Made by a program: the position numbers and the translations under genes
NCBI GenBank assembly: GCA_942491385.1
Contig: CALOAF010000008.1
Location: forward strand, 1 to 64,000
Source: UBA6170 sp942491385
Lineage (GTDB): Bacteria; Chloroflexota; Anaerolineae; Anaerolineales; Anaerolineaceae
Length of the DNA: 64,000 bases
Direction of reading: 5' to 3'
Shown here: positions 53,201-62,431 of the stretch, piece by piece
Layout: the number at the start of each line of letters is the position of its first letter
Position numbering within the stretch: the stretch's first letter is position 1
The notes under the pieces: generated by a model
What the model was told of the DNA's origin: nothing
Database searches by the model: none
Seen by the model: the letters and a program-made list of their open reading frames with translations, nothing else

Positions 53201-53657
53201 ATTACCGATGATGATTGGCTTACCGGTAGACTATATTACTGATCAACGGATGCGACTAAGTTTGTATCGACGAATCGCAGAGATTGAGACATCAGGAGCA
53301 TTGGATGCATTGAACAATGAATTCGAAGATCGTTTTGGTTCGATGCCAGAAGAAGTCAAGAACTTAATCTTCCAAATAAAAGTAAAAATATTGGCCGAAC
53401 AGGCAGGCCTCGCATCGGTAAGTACAGAGACGGACCAGATTGTCCTGCGCTACCCTCCACAGAACGAAAAAATGACATTAAAAGAATTGTATCTGCCAGG
53501 GAATAACGTTCGTAGCGGCAAGAACAGTTATTGGTTTGCATATCGAAAATTTGGGGATGGTTGGCAGGATTTTCTGCTGGAAGTTTTGTCAGAATTAGGC
53601 GAATTTTCACCCGTACTTACTGCAAGTCAATTAAGTTCTACATCCGCTAATTCCTGA
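50238..53657 (+). CDS. mfd: Transcription-repair coupling factor Mfd
   Basis: The 1139-residue protein is full length. It has a UvrB-like N-terminal module (FFSRRGGLLDIW, PVRIDFFGNEIESIR), the CarD-like RNA polymerase interaction domain (LQIGDWVVHVDFGIGKFVGL near residue 455), a RecG-like translocase with Walker A CGDVGYGKTEVAL, IVDEEQRFGV, TLTATPIPRTLYMAL and QLRGRVGRG, and a C-terminal TRCF domain. It removes stalled RNA polymerase and recruits UvrA; uvrB lies 53 bases downstream. Confidence 0.96.
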   Translation: MVDPIKQHPIFKEFVNQIGQDAIFPALGLIRAVRLPMLAALKTTIEQPILFILERMDQAIAFADELGFWMKSDDIILFPEPSPTFYEKAAWGSLTRRDRLQTLTYLSNFHLPGTRSENNPKVIITTVRGLMTRTIPRRDFLKSIRTIKVRKVIKQDELVKEWVGNGYQSSEIVIEPGFFSRRGGLLDIWSVSDQNPVRIDFFGNEIESIRQFDPATQRTLRIIDEFTISPASEVLLSKAEQMGFDTQNLNEFSIPLLYPFAASLLDYLPKKSLVVFDDRELIRTIANEIEEQAVRFRMDSIKEAIITPDFPLPYISWSEMEDIFTSQKWIDFGFSLSEEVPLFDNVFVPGERFGGRIKTFLEYLDQKCSAGIQTMIVSRQLNRIKSLWSEQNCLGSKPVFTEGSLSEGWILKGLDGEEKSLLITDSEIFGWDRPQPRKRPRPIVQSPETDYSDLQIGDWVVHVDFGIGKFVGLVQRYLEGMEREFLCVEYAGTDQLFVPIHQADRLSRYVGSDGSAPSPTRLGTQEWVNAKSRVSEAVQEIAEELLELYARRRVAVGTKFSSDTIWQQELEASFPYIETEDQKKAITEVKQDMESERPMDRLLCGDVGYGKTEVALRAAFKAVLDGKQVAILVPTTVLAQQHYDTFRERLTPFPVNVEMLSRFRSHKEQDEIVLKMALGEIDIVIGTHRLLSKDIAFKDIGLVIVDEEQRFGVSHKEFFKRLRTELDVLTLTATPIPRTLYMALTGVRDISIINTPPAERQPIVTHIGPYSQSLVRQAILRELDRGGQVFFVHNRVQTINAMKSHLNKLVPEARVGIGHGQLNEGELSRVMQTFTNGDIDVLLCTSIIESGLDIPNANTLIVDRGDAFGLAQLYQLRGRVGRGAQRAYAYFFRHRKRQPTIDGQERLETIAEYTQLGSGYSIAMRDLEMRGAGELLGTKQHGAIASVGFHLYTRLLAQAVKRIKTNDSEIPDSELRLIRNIRMPVAVELPMMIGLPVDYITDQRMRLSLYRRIAEIETSGALDALNNEFEDRFGSMPEEVKNLIFQIKVKILAEQAGLASVSTETDQIVLRYPPQNEKMTLKELYLPGNNVRSGKNSYWFAYRKFGDGWQDFLLEVLSELGEFSPVLTASQLSSTSANS

Positions 53658-53710
53658 CAAAAAATCGTTTATAATTGATATAGACAAAATGTTCTATTAA
53701 CGAGGATGAT

Positions 53711-55759
53711 ATGGATTTCGAATTACAAGCCCCATTTATACCTATGGGGGATCAACCTGAGGCAATTGAAGACCTGGTAAATGGGGTTCAAAAAGGATAT
53801 CGACATCAGGTTCTTTTAGGTGCCACTGCCACTGGTAAAACCTTTGCGATGGCAAATATTATTCAGCGTTTACAGATGCCAGCTTTGATCATGGCACATA
53901 ACAAGACCTTAGCAGCGCAACTATATGCGGAATTTAAAGAGTTTTTTCCCAATAACGCCGTTGAATATTTTGTCTCCTATTATGATTATTACCAACCAGA
54001 AGCGTATGTCCCCAGAACAGATTTGTATATCGAAAAAGAAACCGATATCAATGAGGAAATCGATCGATTAAGGTTGGCTGCGACAACAGCATTAATGTCC
54101 CGAAAAGATGTGATTATTGTCGCATCAGTTTCCTGTATATATGGTTTGGGGAACCCGGAAGCGTATGGAAAAAGTGTTATTGAAATCAACCTGGGACAAA
54201 TATATAGAAGAAATGCATTGTTGCGACACCTGATTGAGAGTCAGTATTCCAGAAATGACATGGATTTGCATTCTGGTGTTTTTCGAGTGCGTGGTGATAC
54301 GATTGAAATATTTCCTGCCTATGAGGATAAGTATGCCTATCGTGTATCATTCTTTGGGGATGAAGTGGAACGCATCAGCAGAGTTGATCCTTTGACAGGA
54401 GAAATTGTGCAGGAACCGGAAACAATACGTATTTTTCCGGCAAAACATTACATAACTGATGAACAGAAATTAAAAAAATCAATCCAGGATATTGAAGACG
54501 AACTGGAAGAGCGAATTGCATACTTCAAAAAAAATGAAATGCATCTGGAAGCACAAAGGATTGAACAACGCGCTCGTTATGACCTTGAAATGTTCCGTGA
54601 GGCTGGTTATTGTTCAGGAGTTGAGAATTATTCCCGCCATCTCGATCAAAGACCGGTTGGTTCCGCCCCCTGGACGTTAATGGATTATCTTCCGAATGAA
54701 TACCTATTATTCCTGGATGAAAGCCATATGACGGTACCACAAGTTAGAGGGATGTATCGCGGCGATCAATCCAGAAAACAGACTCTGGTTGATTTTGGTT
54801 TTCGCTTACCTTCAGCAATGGATAACCGCCCACTGAAATTTGAAGAGTTTGAAGCGCGTATGGGTTATACCATCTATACCTCGGCTACGCCAGCGAGTTA
54901 TGAGTTGGAACACGCCCAACAGATTACAGAACAAATCATCAGACCTACCGGATTAATTGACCCTGAGATTGAAGTGCGACCAACAAAAGGTCAAATTGAT
55001 GATCTGCTGATCGAAATCAGGAAACGAATTGAAGTAGGTCAACGTGTGCTGGTAACTACATTGACAAAGCGCATGTCTGAAGATCTGGCAGATTATTTAT
55101 TGGAGATTGGGATCAAGGTTCATTATTTACATTCTGAGGTGGATACTTTGGATCGGGTCGGAATTTTACGAGATCTGCGCAAAGGCATTTTCGATGTGTT
55201 AGTAGGCATTAATCTTTTACGTGAAGGACTCGATCTGCCGGAAGTATCGCTTGTTGCCATTCTGGACGCGGATAAAGAAGGGTTTTTACGCTCAGCCACA
55301 GCTTTGATTCAGACGGTGGGTCGTGCAGCCAGGCATGTTAACGGAAAAGTGATCATGTACGCAGACCGCATCACGGATTCCATGGATAAGGCCATCAGAG
55401 AAACAAATCGTCGCCGTGAAAAACAACATAATTACAATGTTGAACACGGGATTGAACCTGTGAGTATCATGAAAGCGATTCATGATTTGACTGAGCGGGT
55501 TGGACCGACTATGATGATTGCTGAATCACGTGCAGAGTACCGCGCAGGAGAACGTGATCGAAAAATGAACGTGAAAGAGATAGAGCGAACCCTTTCACAT
55601 CTTGAACAACAAATGCGGGATGCGGCGAAAAACCTTGAATTCGAGAAAGCAGCTGCCATCCGGGATCAAATTTATGAGCTTCGCAATATCTGGGCCGAGG
55701 AAGCTAATATACCACCCTGGAGAAAGGCGGCTATTCTTTCGGGAGAGAAGCCTCTCTAA
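53711..55759 (+). CDS. uvrB: Excinuclease ABC subunit B
   Basis: A TATAAT at 53670-53675 lies before ATG 53711, so uvrB may have its own promoter. The 682-residue protein has Walker A LGATATGKTFAMA near residue 37, the DNA-wedge hairpin region YYDYYQPEAYVPRTDLYIEK, LLFLDESHMTVPQ, YTSATPASYEL, QTVGRAARH and a C-terminal UVR domain (LEQQMRDAAKNLEFEKAAAI). It verifies DNA damage and loads UvrC. Adjacent mfd and uvrB form a nucleotide-excision-repair pair. Confidence 0.96.
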   Translation: MDFELQAPFIPMGDQPEAIEDLVNGVQKGYRHQVLLGATATGKTFAMANIIQRLQMPALIMAHNKTLAAQLYAEFKEFFPNNAVEYFVSYYDYYQPEAYVPRTDLYIEKETDINEEIDRLRLAATTALMSRKDVIIVASVSCIYGLGNPEAYGKSVIEINLGQIYRRNALLRHLIESQYSRNDMDLHSGVFRVRGDTIEIFPAYEDKYAYRVSFFGDEVERISRVDPLTGEIVQEPETIRIFPAKHYITDEQKLKKSIQDIEDELEERIAYFKKNEMHLEAQRIEQRARYDLEMFREAGYCSGVENYSRHLDQRPVGSAPWTLMDYLPNEYLLFLDESHMTVPQVRGMYRGDQSRKQTLVDFGFRLPSAMDNRPLKFEEFEARMGYTIYTSATPASYELEHAQQITEQIIRPTGLIDPEIEVRPTKGQIDDLLIEIRKRIEVGQRVLVTTLTKRMSEDLADYLLEIGIKVHYLHSEVDTLDRVGILRDLRKGIFDVLVGINLLREGLDLPEVSLVAILDADKEGFLRSATALIQTVGRAARHVNGKVIMYADRITDSMDKAIRETNRRREKQHNYNVEHGIEPVSIMKAIHDLTERVGPTMMIAESRAEYRAGERDRKMNVKEIERTLSHLEQQMRDAAKNLEFEKAAAIRDQIYELRNIWAEEANIPPWRKAAILSGEKPL

Positions 55760-55767
55760 CGCGTGTG

Positions 55768-56055
55768 TTATATAGTTGGAACCACCTGGAAGGTTTTGAA
55801 TTTTCCCTGGGGAAACGTCCATTCTTTCTTGATATTGCTGACAAATGCTGAACGTGGACCTCGTTGCAGATGGCTTAACCAGATATTCAGGTCTTCTTGC
55901 ACTCCTTCGGCATAGGCTTCCACTTGGCCATCAAATGTGTTTCTTACCCAACCGGTTAAATGTAATTTTTGGGCTTGTTCTCTAGTGAAATAACGAAACC
56001 CTACCCCTTGAACGCGTCCTTCAATGATGATATGAACGCCAACCATTTCAGACAT
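55768..56055 (-). CDS. acyP: Acylphosphatase
   Basis: ATG 56055 is chosen; an in-frame TTG lies one codon upstream. The 95-residue protein has the catalytic VQGVGFRYFTREQA loop and Arg, and GWVRNTFDGQVEAYAEG with the catalytic Asn. It hydrolyses acyl phosphates such as acetyl or carbamoyl phosphate. It is convergent with uvrB and lies 23 bases after the HEAT-repeat gene on the same strand. Confidence 0.9.
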   Translation of the reverse strand: MSEMVGVHIIIEGRVQGVGFRYFTREQAQKLHLTGWVRNTFDGQVEAYAEGVQEDLNIWLSHLQRGPRSAFVSNIKKEWTFPQGKFKTFQVVPTI

Positions 56056-56078
56056 CAAATTGACCCATCAATGCTGGA

Positions 56079-57200
56079 TTAATATTCGTCGTTCTCTTCA
56101 TCATTGGTATCATCATATTCATCAAATTCTTCGCCAATTCTGGATTCTAAATTCTCCTCTAATTCATCAATCCAAGATTTACTATAATTATCCAGATCAA
56201 AATCTTCATCCTCGAGATCAATTTCACGAAATGTGTCTTCTAGTGGTTCTTTGAATCCCATTAAATCGAAACCTAAAGACATATCATTGGTGAGATTGAG
56301 TTTTTCAATAGCTTCATTGAGAAAATCTTCTTCTTCAGCGGTGGACGCATTTTCTAAGAGTCTATCAAAAACTTCATTTACTCCTTCCCCTCCAATTTTT
56401 GACAGCGCAGAAATTACTTGCACCCATAAATCTTCATCTTGTTCAAGTTCAAATGCCATGCGCATAAGAAGTTTGCGCGCAGAGGATAATTCCAATTCGC
56501 CAGCAGCAAAAACAGCTTCCCGTTGGATACGAAGGTCGGGATGGGCTAACATAGGCAATACTAGAGGAGCATATTTTTCATCAGCAGACCTTCCCATAGC
56601 TTCCAGTGCACTGGAGATCCAATTGTAATCACCAGAATTGTATGCGTGCTGGATAAATTCGTTTACCTGAGGGTTACTGGAGTAGCCAAAGGCCTCCAAA
56701 GCTTTTTGGCGGACTAATTCATTTTCATTAGATCGTAGGACTTTGATCAAAGCCTCATCAATGGTTTGCTGATATTTGGAGTCAATCATTTCAATTTCTG
56801 CGAGATACATATATTTGCCCAAAGTGCTAGCTGCCTGGGTGCGGACACCTATTTCCGGATCGGTTTCCATTATTTCGATAAAATTTCGAATTAAGTGTGA
56901 ATTTTCGTAATCCCAAAATAAACGCAACCCACTAATTCGCACGGCTGAGTTTGCGTCGAATAATGCTAATTCGGCGATGCCCTCAAAATTCGAGGTAATT
57001 TCAGCTTCATGGATGATTTCGATGTTTTCCAGTAAATTTATTTTGCGTGCAGGAGATATTTGAACCCACGCCTTTTTGAGAAGGTCAAAGTTGGCTGGTG
57101 TGATATCTGATAAACTCATCATATAAGCGACCGGAAATTGGGCGTCATCATCCAACAAAGCATCAATTACCTGATTAAAATTTATGTTTTGAGTTTCCAT
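56079..57200 (-). CDS. HEAT-repeat protein with acidic tail
   Basis: The 373-residue protein is built of alpha-helical HEAT/PBS-lyase-like repeats from about residue 60 to 270 (DPEIGVRTQAASTLGKYMYL, NELVRQKALEAFGY, HPDLRIQREAVFAAGELE). It ends in an extremely acidic tail (EEFDEYDDTNDEENDEY) typical of protein- or RNA-mimicking extensions. It follows the site-2 protease gene by 11 bases and is probably co-transcribed. Likely a scaffold; no partner is known. Confidence 0.8.
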   Translation of the reverse strand: METQNINFNQVIDALLDDDAQFPVAYMMSLSDITPANFDLLKKAWVQISPARKINLLENIEIIHEAEITSNFEGIAELALFDANSAVRISGLRLFWDYENSHLIRNFIEIMETDPEIGVRTQAASTLGKYMYLAEIEMIDSKYQQTIDEALIKVLRSNENELVRQKALEAFGYSSNPQVNEFIQHAYNSGDYNWISSALEAMGRSADEKYAPLVLPMLAHPDLRIQREAVFAAGELELSSARKLLMRMAFELEQDEDLWVQVISALSKIGGEGVNEVFDRLLENASTAEEEDFLNEAIEKLNLTNDMSLGFDLMGFKEPLEDTFREIDLEDEDFDLDNYSKSWIDELEENLESRIGEEFDEYDDTNDEENDEY

Positions 57201-57211
57201 TTCTGTTTATC

Positions 57212-58279
57212 CTACGGCATTACTACAGGATTAATAATATCCATGGTCGTAATAACAACCATTAATGTGATCAGTGCGGCAAACCCAACCATATTGATAA
57301 TATTTTCAACTTTCGCAGGCACTTTCCTGCGCAGGAAAATTTCTGGAAGCAAAAGAATTAATCGGCCACCATCCAATGCAGGTATGGGAAGTAAATTTGT
57401 AAATCCCAATGCCACGGAAATGACAGCCAGAATCAACAATGTATTCAACCGATCTTCCGGGTTGGCTGAATTTGCATTACTTTCATCTCTCTCGCGCGCT
57501 TGTGAATAGATGCTGTAAATACCCACCGGACCCACCGGTCTGGCTTCTTCAGCGGAGATTGAACCACGGATTAACTCGCCTGGCAGCGCTAACAATTGAA
57601 CGGCATAACCACCTGTTGCACGAAATGCATAGGGTAAAGCTTCGATGATGCTTGCTTCTTTGTATGGATTTACCAGCGTTACACCTAAATACCCTTCTCC
57701 CGGCGGAGGATTTTCACGAGGAGTGGCGGTAATGATACGTTCTTCGCCTTGTGGTGAGCGGAGTTTGATGGTAATTGGATTTCCACGGTTCAGTTGAACC
57801 TGTTCTGAAAGATGTTCGGTACTAGTGATCAGGATGTTGTTCACTTCTACGATCAGTTCTCCTGATGCAATGCCAGCCATTTCTGCTGGTGATCCGGTGT
57901 TCACACCATATACCTGGACGGACTTCAAATCAGGGATCCCCACCTGAGTAAAAATGATAGCGAAAAGAACCAACCCCAATACTAAATTGAATAATGGCCC
58001 TCCAATGAGTGTCATGAAGCGTGCAATGATCGAAGAATCCCCAAAACCACCTTTTACTTCCGGATCATTTTCACCACTCAGGCGTACAAATGCGCCAAAT
58101 GGAATCCAATTTAACGTAATTTCTGTTTCTCTGAACTGACCAATTTTGAGCAGTCGGGGCGGGAAGCCAAAACCAAATTCCTCAACATTGATTTTAAATA
58201 ATTTTGCGAAAATAAAATGTCCAAACTCATGGATGAAGAGTAAGACACCAAAAATCAAAATAAACTCAATAATCATCAT
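57212..58279 (-). CDS. rseP: RseP-like site-2 protease (M50)
   Basis: AGGTGA precedes ATG 58279. The 355-residue membrane protease has the zinc motif HEFGHFIFAK at residues 18-27, a PDZ domain (GSPAEMAGIASGELIVEVNN) and the C-terminal LLPIPALDGGRLILL motif with the third zinc ligand. Three or four membrane helices are visible. It cleaves membrane-embedded regulators such as anti-sigma factors; no sigma/anti-sigma pair is nearby. The HEAT-repeat gene follows. Confidence 0.92.
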   Translation of the reverse strand: MMIIEFILIFGVLLFIHEFGHFIFAKLFKINVEEFGFGFPPRLLKIGQFRETEITLNWIPFGAFVRLSGENDPEVKGGFGDSSIIARFMTLIGGPLFNLVLGLVLFAIIFTQVGIPDLKSVQVYGVNTGSPAEMAGIASGELIVEVNNILITSTEHLSEQVQLNRGNPITIKLRSPQGEERIITATPRENPPPGEGYLGVTLVNPYKEASIIEALPYAFRATGGYAVQLLALPGELIRGSISAEEARPVGPVGIYSIYSQARERDESNANSANPEDRLNTLLILAVISVALGFTNLLPIPALDGGRLILLLPEIFLRRKVPAKVENIINMVGFAALITLMVVITTMDIINPVVMP

Positions 58280-58373
58280 TAAATCACCTGTTTTCTAATT
58301 AATAATCGATCCACACCCAATTATAATTGGTTTTTCCCAGGTATCAGTTTGACCGTAGAACTCTTAGAAAAAA

Positions 58374-59354
58374 TTAACTTTCTTCTAACCTGGCTTTTCC
58401 ACCCACACCTGCCTGATAAATATGCTTAACCCCGCTCAAGGATGATAATCTTTGATAAATCTTTTGTACATATTCTTTAGTTGTTATAACGTGAACATTA
58501 GGACCTGCATCCATGGTATAGCAAACAGGTAAACCCGCTGCACGCCATGACTGAACCCTCTTCATAATGGTGATGGAAGTGCTCTCCCAGTACATTAATG
58601 GGGGGTGAGATGTCATCATGACCGCATGCATTGTATTGCTATCCAGTTCAACAATATCTGCCATTGCTTGAAAATCACGATGTTTGATGGCACTACGAAC
58701 AATATCCAGACGTCGAGTGGTGTCCTCCACGCGAGCGTTTTGTAATAGGCTGGTATTTGCTAACTCATGCCCCACAGTTGACCCAACTTTTTTATGATCA
58801 AGGTCAACCACAACCACGAAATCGACCAGATCCCAATGACCCACAGGCGCAATGCTGACAGCAAAGGAATCAGAGTCATACTCACCAGGATACCATTCCA
58901 CGAAACCAGCGGGTACTGATCTGCTAGCTGATCCGGAACCACGGCGCGCCAGACAGGATAATTTTTTTTCGGATAATTCCAATCCCAATGCAGTACTGGC
59001 TGCAAGAGCTAAGGCGGCAAATGCTGATGCTGAGGAGGCAATACCAGTCCCGATGGGGAAGTTATTTTCGCTTTGAATTTGTGCATGGATTTGGATTCCA
59101 GCCAGATCACGTACAATATTCAGGAAGGAAACCACTCGTTCCAATCCTGGACCAGGTGTGTTTAGTCCATTGATGGAAAGAGCATCGGTAGAAAATTCGG
59201 GATCAAACCTGACTTGTGTTTTCGTAAACAGGCTATCCAGGTTGAATGAAATGGATCCATTCACCGGAATGCGTAAGATTTGATTTTTATTTCCCCAATA
59301 TTTAATCAATGCAATATTAGGGTGTGCGATAGCGGTTGAAGAGAGATTTTTCAC
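58374..59354 (-). CDS. mvaD: Diphosphomevalonate (or phosphomevalonate) decarboxylase
   Basis: The 326-residue GHMP-fold protein starts at a GTG. It has the N-terminal AHPNIALIKYWGNKN, the phosphate loop FPIGTGIASSASAFAALALA, catalytic-region RRGSGSASRSVPAGFVEWYP and CYTMDAGPNVHVI. It catalyses ATP-dependent decarboxylation in the mevalonate route to isopentenyl (di)phosphate. In Roseiflexus a related enzyme acts on mevalonate 5-phosphate with isopentenyl phosphate kinase, so the exact substrate is open. It stands alone here, without other pathway genes. Confidence 0.9.
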   Translation of the reverse strand: MKNLSSTAIAHPNIALIKYWGNKNQILRIPVNGSISFNLDSLFTKTQVRFDPEFSTDALSINGLNTPGPGLERVVSFLNIVRDLAGIQIHAQIQSENNFPIGTGIASSASAFAALALAASTALGLELSEKKLSCLARRGSGSASRSVPAGFVEWYPGEYDSDSFAVSIAPVGHWDLVDFVVVVDLDHKKVGSTVGHELANTSLLQNARVEDTTRRLDIVRSAIKHRDFQAMADIVELDSNTMHAVMMTSHPPLMYWESTSITIMKRVQSWRAAGLPVCYTMDAGPNVHVITTKEYVQKIYQRLSSLSGVKHIYQAGVGGKARLEES

Positions 59355-59626
59355 TGATTTTTTTATCCAAATTCGTTTTGATTAAGTTTATCATGATGCA
59401 TCAAATGAGGTGCGATCAGGCTTGATGACTAACTAGAATGTATTTTGTTTTGTGAAATTATTATCAATTTGATCAACATTATACAATATTTTTAATATCA
59501 CCTAAATTGGTATTAAAAATAATCATCCAAACTCCGCAAAATTAGCGACATTATTTACATAATTTAAATGAATTAATGCATGCGCTGATAATACGGTTTT
59601 TTAAATTAATAATACTGGGAGAAAGA

Positions 59627-61225
59627 ATGAGAAAATACCAAATTTTATTAGCAATGATTGTTATTGCAGCATTAACTCTGTCTTGTGGCTTTTCGATTGG
59701 AGGTGATAATCAAACGACTGAGACCCCGGCACAAGAGGTGCTTGTAATAGCAACGCCAGAAATCCAAGCCCAATCGGGCATGGTAAGTTCCCTTGAAGGA
59801 GTTAAAACTGCTACAGTGCAAATTGAAGCACAGGGAAGCTTTGTTGATCCACAATTAGGGAGTGTTTATAATGTGGCTGGTAGGGGAACAGGGTTTATTA
59901 TTGACCCTAGTGGAATTGCTATAACCAACAACCATGTAGTCACCGGGGCAGCGCTCCTCAAGGTTTGGGTAGCAGGCGAATCCCAACCCAGGAATGCCAG
60001 GGTATTAGGAGTTTCAGAATGTTGGGACCTGGCGGTTATTGATATTGATGGTGATGGCTATCCTTATTTGGGTTATTATGAAGGAGAAATCAACCCAGGT
60101 ATGGACGTTTATGCTGCAGGTTTTCCTCTTGGTGATCCTGAATATACACTCACTAAGGGGATTGTTTCGAAATCAAAGGCAAATGGGGAATCATCCTGGG
60201 CTTCTATCGATGCCGTTATTGAACATGATGCCAGAATTCGTGGAGGAAATTCTGGTGGACCCTTGATTACACCTCAAGGTAAGGTTGTCGGTGTAAACTA
60301 TGCCGGTAATGATACCTATGATTTGAACTATGCCATCAGTATCCAAAACGCGATTCCTGTTATTGAAAAAATGCGTCTTGGCGAAGATTATGAGTCAATA
60401 GGTATTAATGGTCAGACAGTCGTTTCGGAGGATGGAACTATAAGTGGGGTTTGGGTTTCCTCTGTAAAATCCGGTTCTCCAGCGGATAAATCCGGCTTGC
60501 AGGGTGGTGATATCTTAACTACAATGGAGGGTCTGGTTTTGGGTTTGGATGGTTCGATGGCTGATTATTGTGATATTCTCAGAACCCGCAATCCACAGGA
60601 TACCATTGCGATCGACGTCCTGCGATTTGGAACACAGGAATACTTATCTGGCCAATTGAATGGCACTAAGTTAGAAACAAAATTCTCGTTTGCCCAGGAA
60701 TTTGAAAACGATGTCGTTGAACAAGGAGGAACTTATTCCGAATTTGTGACTGTAACAGATGATTATGGCGCAATCCAGGTTTCCATTCCATCAACATGGG
60801 CTCAGGTGAGTGGAGAACCATGGTACGATGACGGAGATATCATTGGTTCCAGCATTACCGCTGCGGCAAATTTAGATGCGTTTAATAATACCTACGATGA
60901 ACCAGGTATGTTTTTCGGAGTATCAGATGATCTTGCAACTTTAGGTGGTTACATTCAACTATTGGATGTATACCGTCCAAGTTTCATGAGTGATTGTTCA
61001 TTGGATGGTCGTTATGATTATGAGGATAGTGCTTTTCTTGGAGCCTATGATGTTTTCACGAGTTGTGGAACAGGTCGGAGTACAATAATCGTTCTTTCAG
61101 CTAGACCCATTAACAATCAAACATCCTTTTTAGCGACAGTGATGGTTCAAATATTAACCGATGCAGATTTAGGAGCGCTGGATGAGATATTAAGAACTTT
61201 TGACGTGGTGGGATCATTACCCTAA
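59627..61225 (+). CDS. HtrA-like trypsin-family lipoprotein protease
   Basis: ATG 59627 follows GGGAGAAAGA; an upstream in-frame ATG at 59576 lacks a ribosome site. The 532-residue protein has a lipoprotein-like signal (LTLSC, Cys20), a chymotrypsin-fold domain with triad His in ITNNHVVTGA, Asp in CWDLAVIDI and Ser in RGGNSGGPLI, then a PDZ domain (SPADKSGLQGGDILTTMEGL). The C-terminal 190 residues are an unassigned beta-rich domain with SIPSTWAQVSGEPW. It would degrade or quality-control proteins outside the membrane. Bases 59355-59626 are AT-rich and hold no gene. Confidence 0.88.
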   Translation: MRKYQILLAMIVIAALTLSCGFSIGGDNQTTETPAQEVLVIATPEIQAQSGMVSSLEGVKTATVQIEAQGSFVDPQLGSVYNVAGRGTGFIIDPSGIAITNNHVVTGAALLKVWVAGESQPRNARVLGVSECWDLAVIDIDGDGYPYLGYYEGEINPGMDVYAAGFPLGDPEYTLTKGIVSKSKANGESSWASIDAVIEHDARIRGGNSGGPLITPQGKVVGVNYAGNDTYDLNYAISIQNAIPVIEKMRLGEDYESIGINGQTVVSEDGTISGVWVSSVKSGSPADKSGLQGGDILTTMEGLVLGLDGSMADYCDILRTRNPQDTIAIDVLRFGTQEYLSGQLNGTKLETKFSFAQEFENDVVEQGGTYSEFVTVTDDYGAIQVSIPSTWAQVSGEPWYDDGDIIGSSITAAANLDAFNNTYDEPGMFFGVSDDLATLGGYIQLLDVYRPSFMSDCSLDGRYDYEDSAFLGAYDVFTSCGTGRSTIIVLSARPINNQTSFLATVMVQILTDADLGALDEILRTFDVVGSLP

Positions 61226-61243
61226 TCGATTGCTAGTTTCTTA

Positions 61244-61273
61244 AGAACCAGGCTTTGTCCTGGTTCTTTTTTT
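61244..61273 (+). terminator. Intrinsic terminator of the protease gene
   Basis: AGAACCAGG (61244-61252) pairs with CCTGGTTCT (61259-61267) across a 6-base loop, followed by seven Ts. Confidence 0.85.
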
Positions 61274-61367
61274 AAGATATGACAAATCTAATGAGATTTG
61301 ACTCAATCGGGTAAAATGTTTAGGAGGACATCCAGTCCATTAATTGATTCTTTAAGAAAGGATTGAA

Positions 61368-61874
61368 ATGAAAAATAAAAATTATGCCTTTATCATACTG
61401 ATATCCATTCTGCTTTTTTCAACACTGGCATGTAATTTTGGTTTTCAAAATGGCAATATCTCTATGACCATTACCTTGAAGAGAGAAAACCTGATGCAAT
61501 TAATTAATAGTGCACAGGGAATTGCCGGATCTGTTTCCGAGAGCGAATTGTTGATCGAAGTTCAGGATGTACAATTTTTAGAACCGGATAAAGTCCGGCT
61601 GACTGGTTTTTATGGGCTTCCAAATTCCGAGCGTGTAAATGGAGAGATTGAATTGACTTTTTCGATCGAGAATGATCAACCCAAAGTTGAAATTACCTGG
61701 GTAAATATCCCAGGTTTGGATTTGGCCAGTGATTTTGTTAAAGATATCAATGAAAAATTATCCGGATTAATCCGCGATCAAATTAAAGAATCCGGGGAAA
61801 ATGCATTGATCAAAGCTATCTATGTTGCCGATGATGCAGTTAAAATTGACGTAGAAATTCCGGTAAAAAGATAA
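61368..61874 (+). CDS. Hypothetical lipoprotein
   Basis: AGAAAGGA precedes ATG 61368. The 168-residue product has a lipoprotein signal ending STLAC (Cys22) and a domain beginning ISMTITLKRENLMQLI with alternating beta strands (LLIEVQDVQFLEPDKVRLTG; GEIELTFSIE), then a helix and a strand (DAVKIDVEIPV). The fold suggests a lipid- or ligand-binding beta-sheet. No family is recognised. It follows the HtrA-like gene but has a terminator between, so it is probably transcribed separately. Confidence 0.75.
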   Translation: MKNKNYAFIILISILLFSTLACNFGFQNGNISMTITLKRENLMQLINSAQGIAGSVSESELLIEVQDVQFLEPDKVRLTGFYGLPNSERVNGEIELTFSIENDQPKVEITWVNIPGLDLASDFVKDINEKLSGLIRDQIKESGENALIKAIYVADDAVKIDVEIPVKR

Positions 61875-61876
61875 AA

Positions 61877-62313
61877 TCATTCAACTTGGGCATAAAAAGC
61901 CTGTACATTGATGCCACCATTGGTAAAAGCAAGCAGGCTTTTTGGTTTTAATTTCGTTTGATTCGCCAGCATCACATTATTGCACAAAAAAACAATCTGC
62001 CAACCCTTAAATTCTTGCCTCAAAATATTTCCAAATTGCGCATAGAGATTTCGAAGGTCTTTATTTGCTGAAGTGCGGACACCAAAGGGTGGGTTGGTGA
62101 TGTATTCTATAAATGTAGCAATTTCTCCCCAAATTCTAAACAACCATATATCTGTGCATGCGGCTGCTTTATACAGCGGTTTCTGCATGCAATACCTTGG
62201 ACACTTGCTCTGTAATGGCAAGCTGGAAGGTGTCTAGAACGGGCACCTATGGTTGGTTTAAAAAAAGTACGCTCGATCTGCATATTGAGCAAACATAAGA
62301 TTCCACAAGACAT
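61877..62313 (-). pseudogene. 3' remnant of a THUMP/RlmL-like RNA methyltransferase
   Basis: The readable C-terminal part has EYITNPPFGVRTSANKDLRN, the NPPF/Y catalytic motif of N-methylating Rossmann enzymes, then YAQFGNILRQEFKGWQIVFL and KPKSLLAFTNGGINVQAFYA, typical of the end of RlmL/TrmN-like 23S rRNA or tRNA methyltransferases. The SAM-binding part and THUMP domain are missing; upstream to 62313 only degraded fragments remain. It is therefore a truncated pseudogene. Bases 62314-62431 hold no gene. Confidence 0.65.
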
Positions 62314-62431
62314 TCGATAAAATTTCCTCCGAATTACTTACTCCTTGATGGGGGATTTCTATTCTAAAAAGCTTTCTTGTAGGATAAGTTGTTCACTTGC
62401 ACATTACTGATTTTTATCTAAAAAATCAGAC

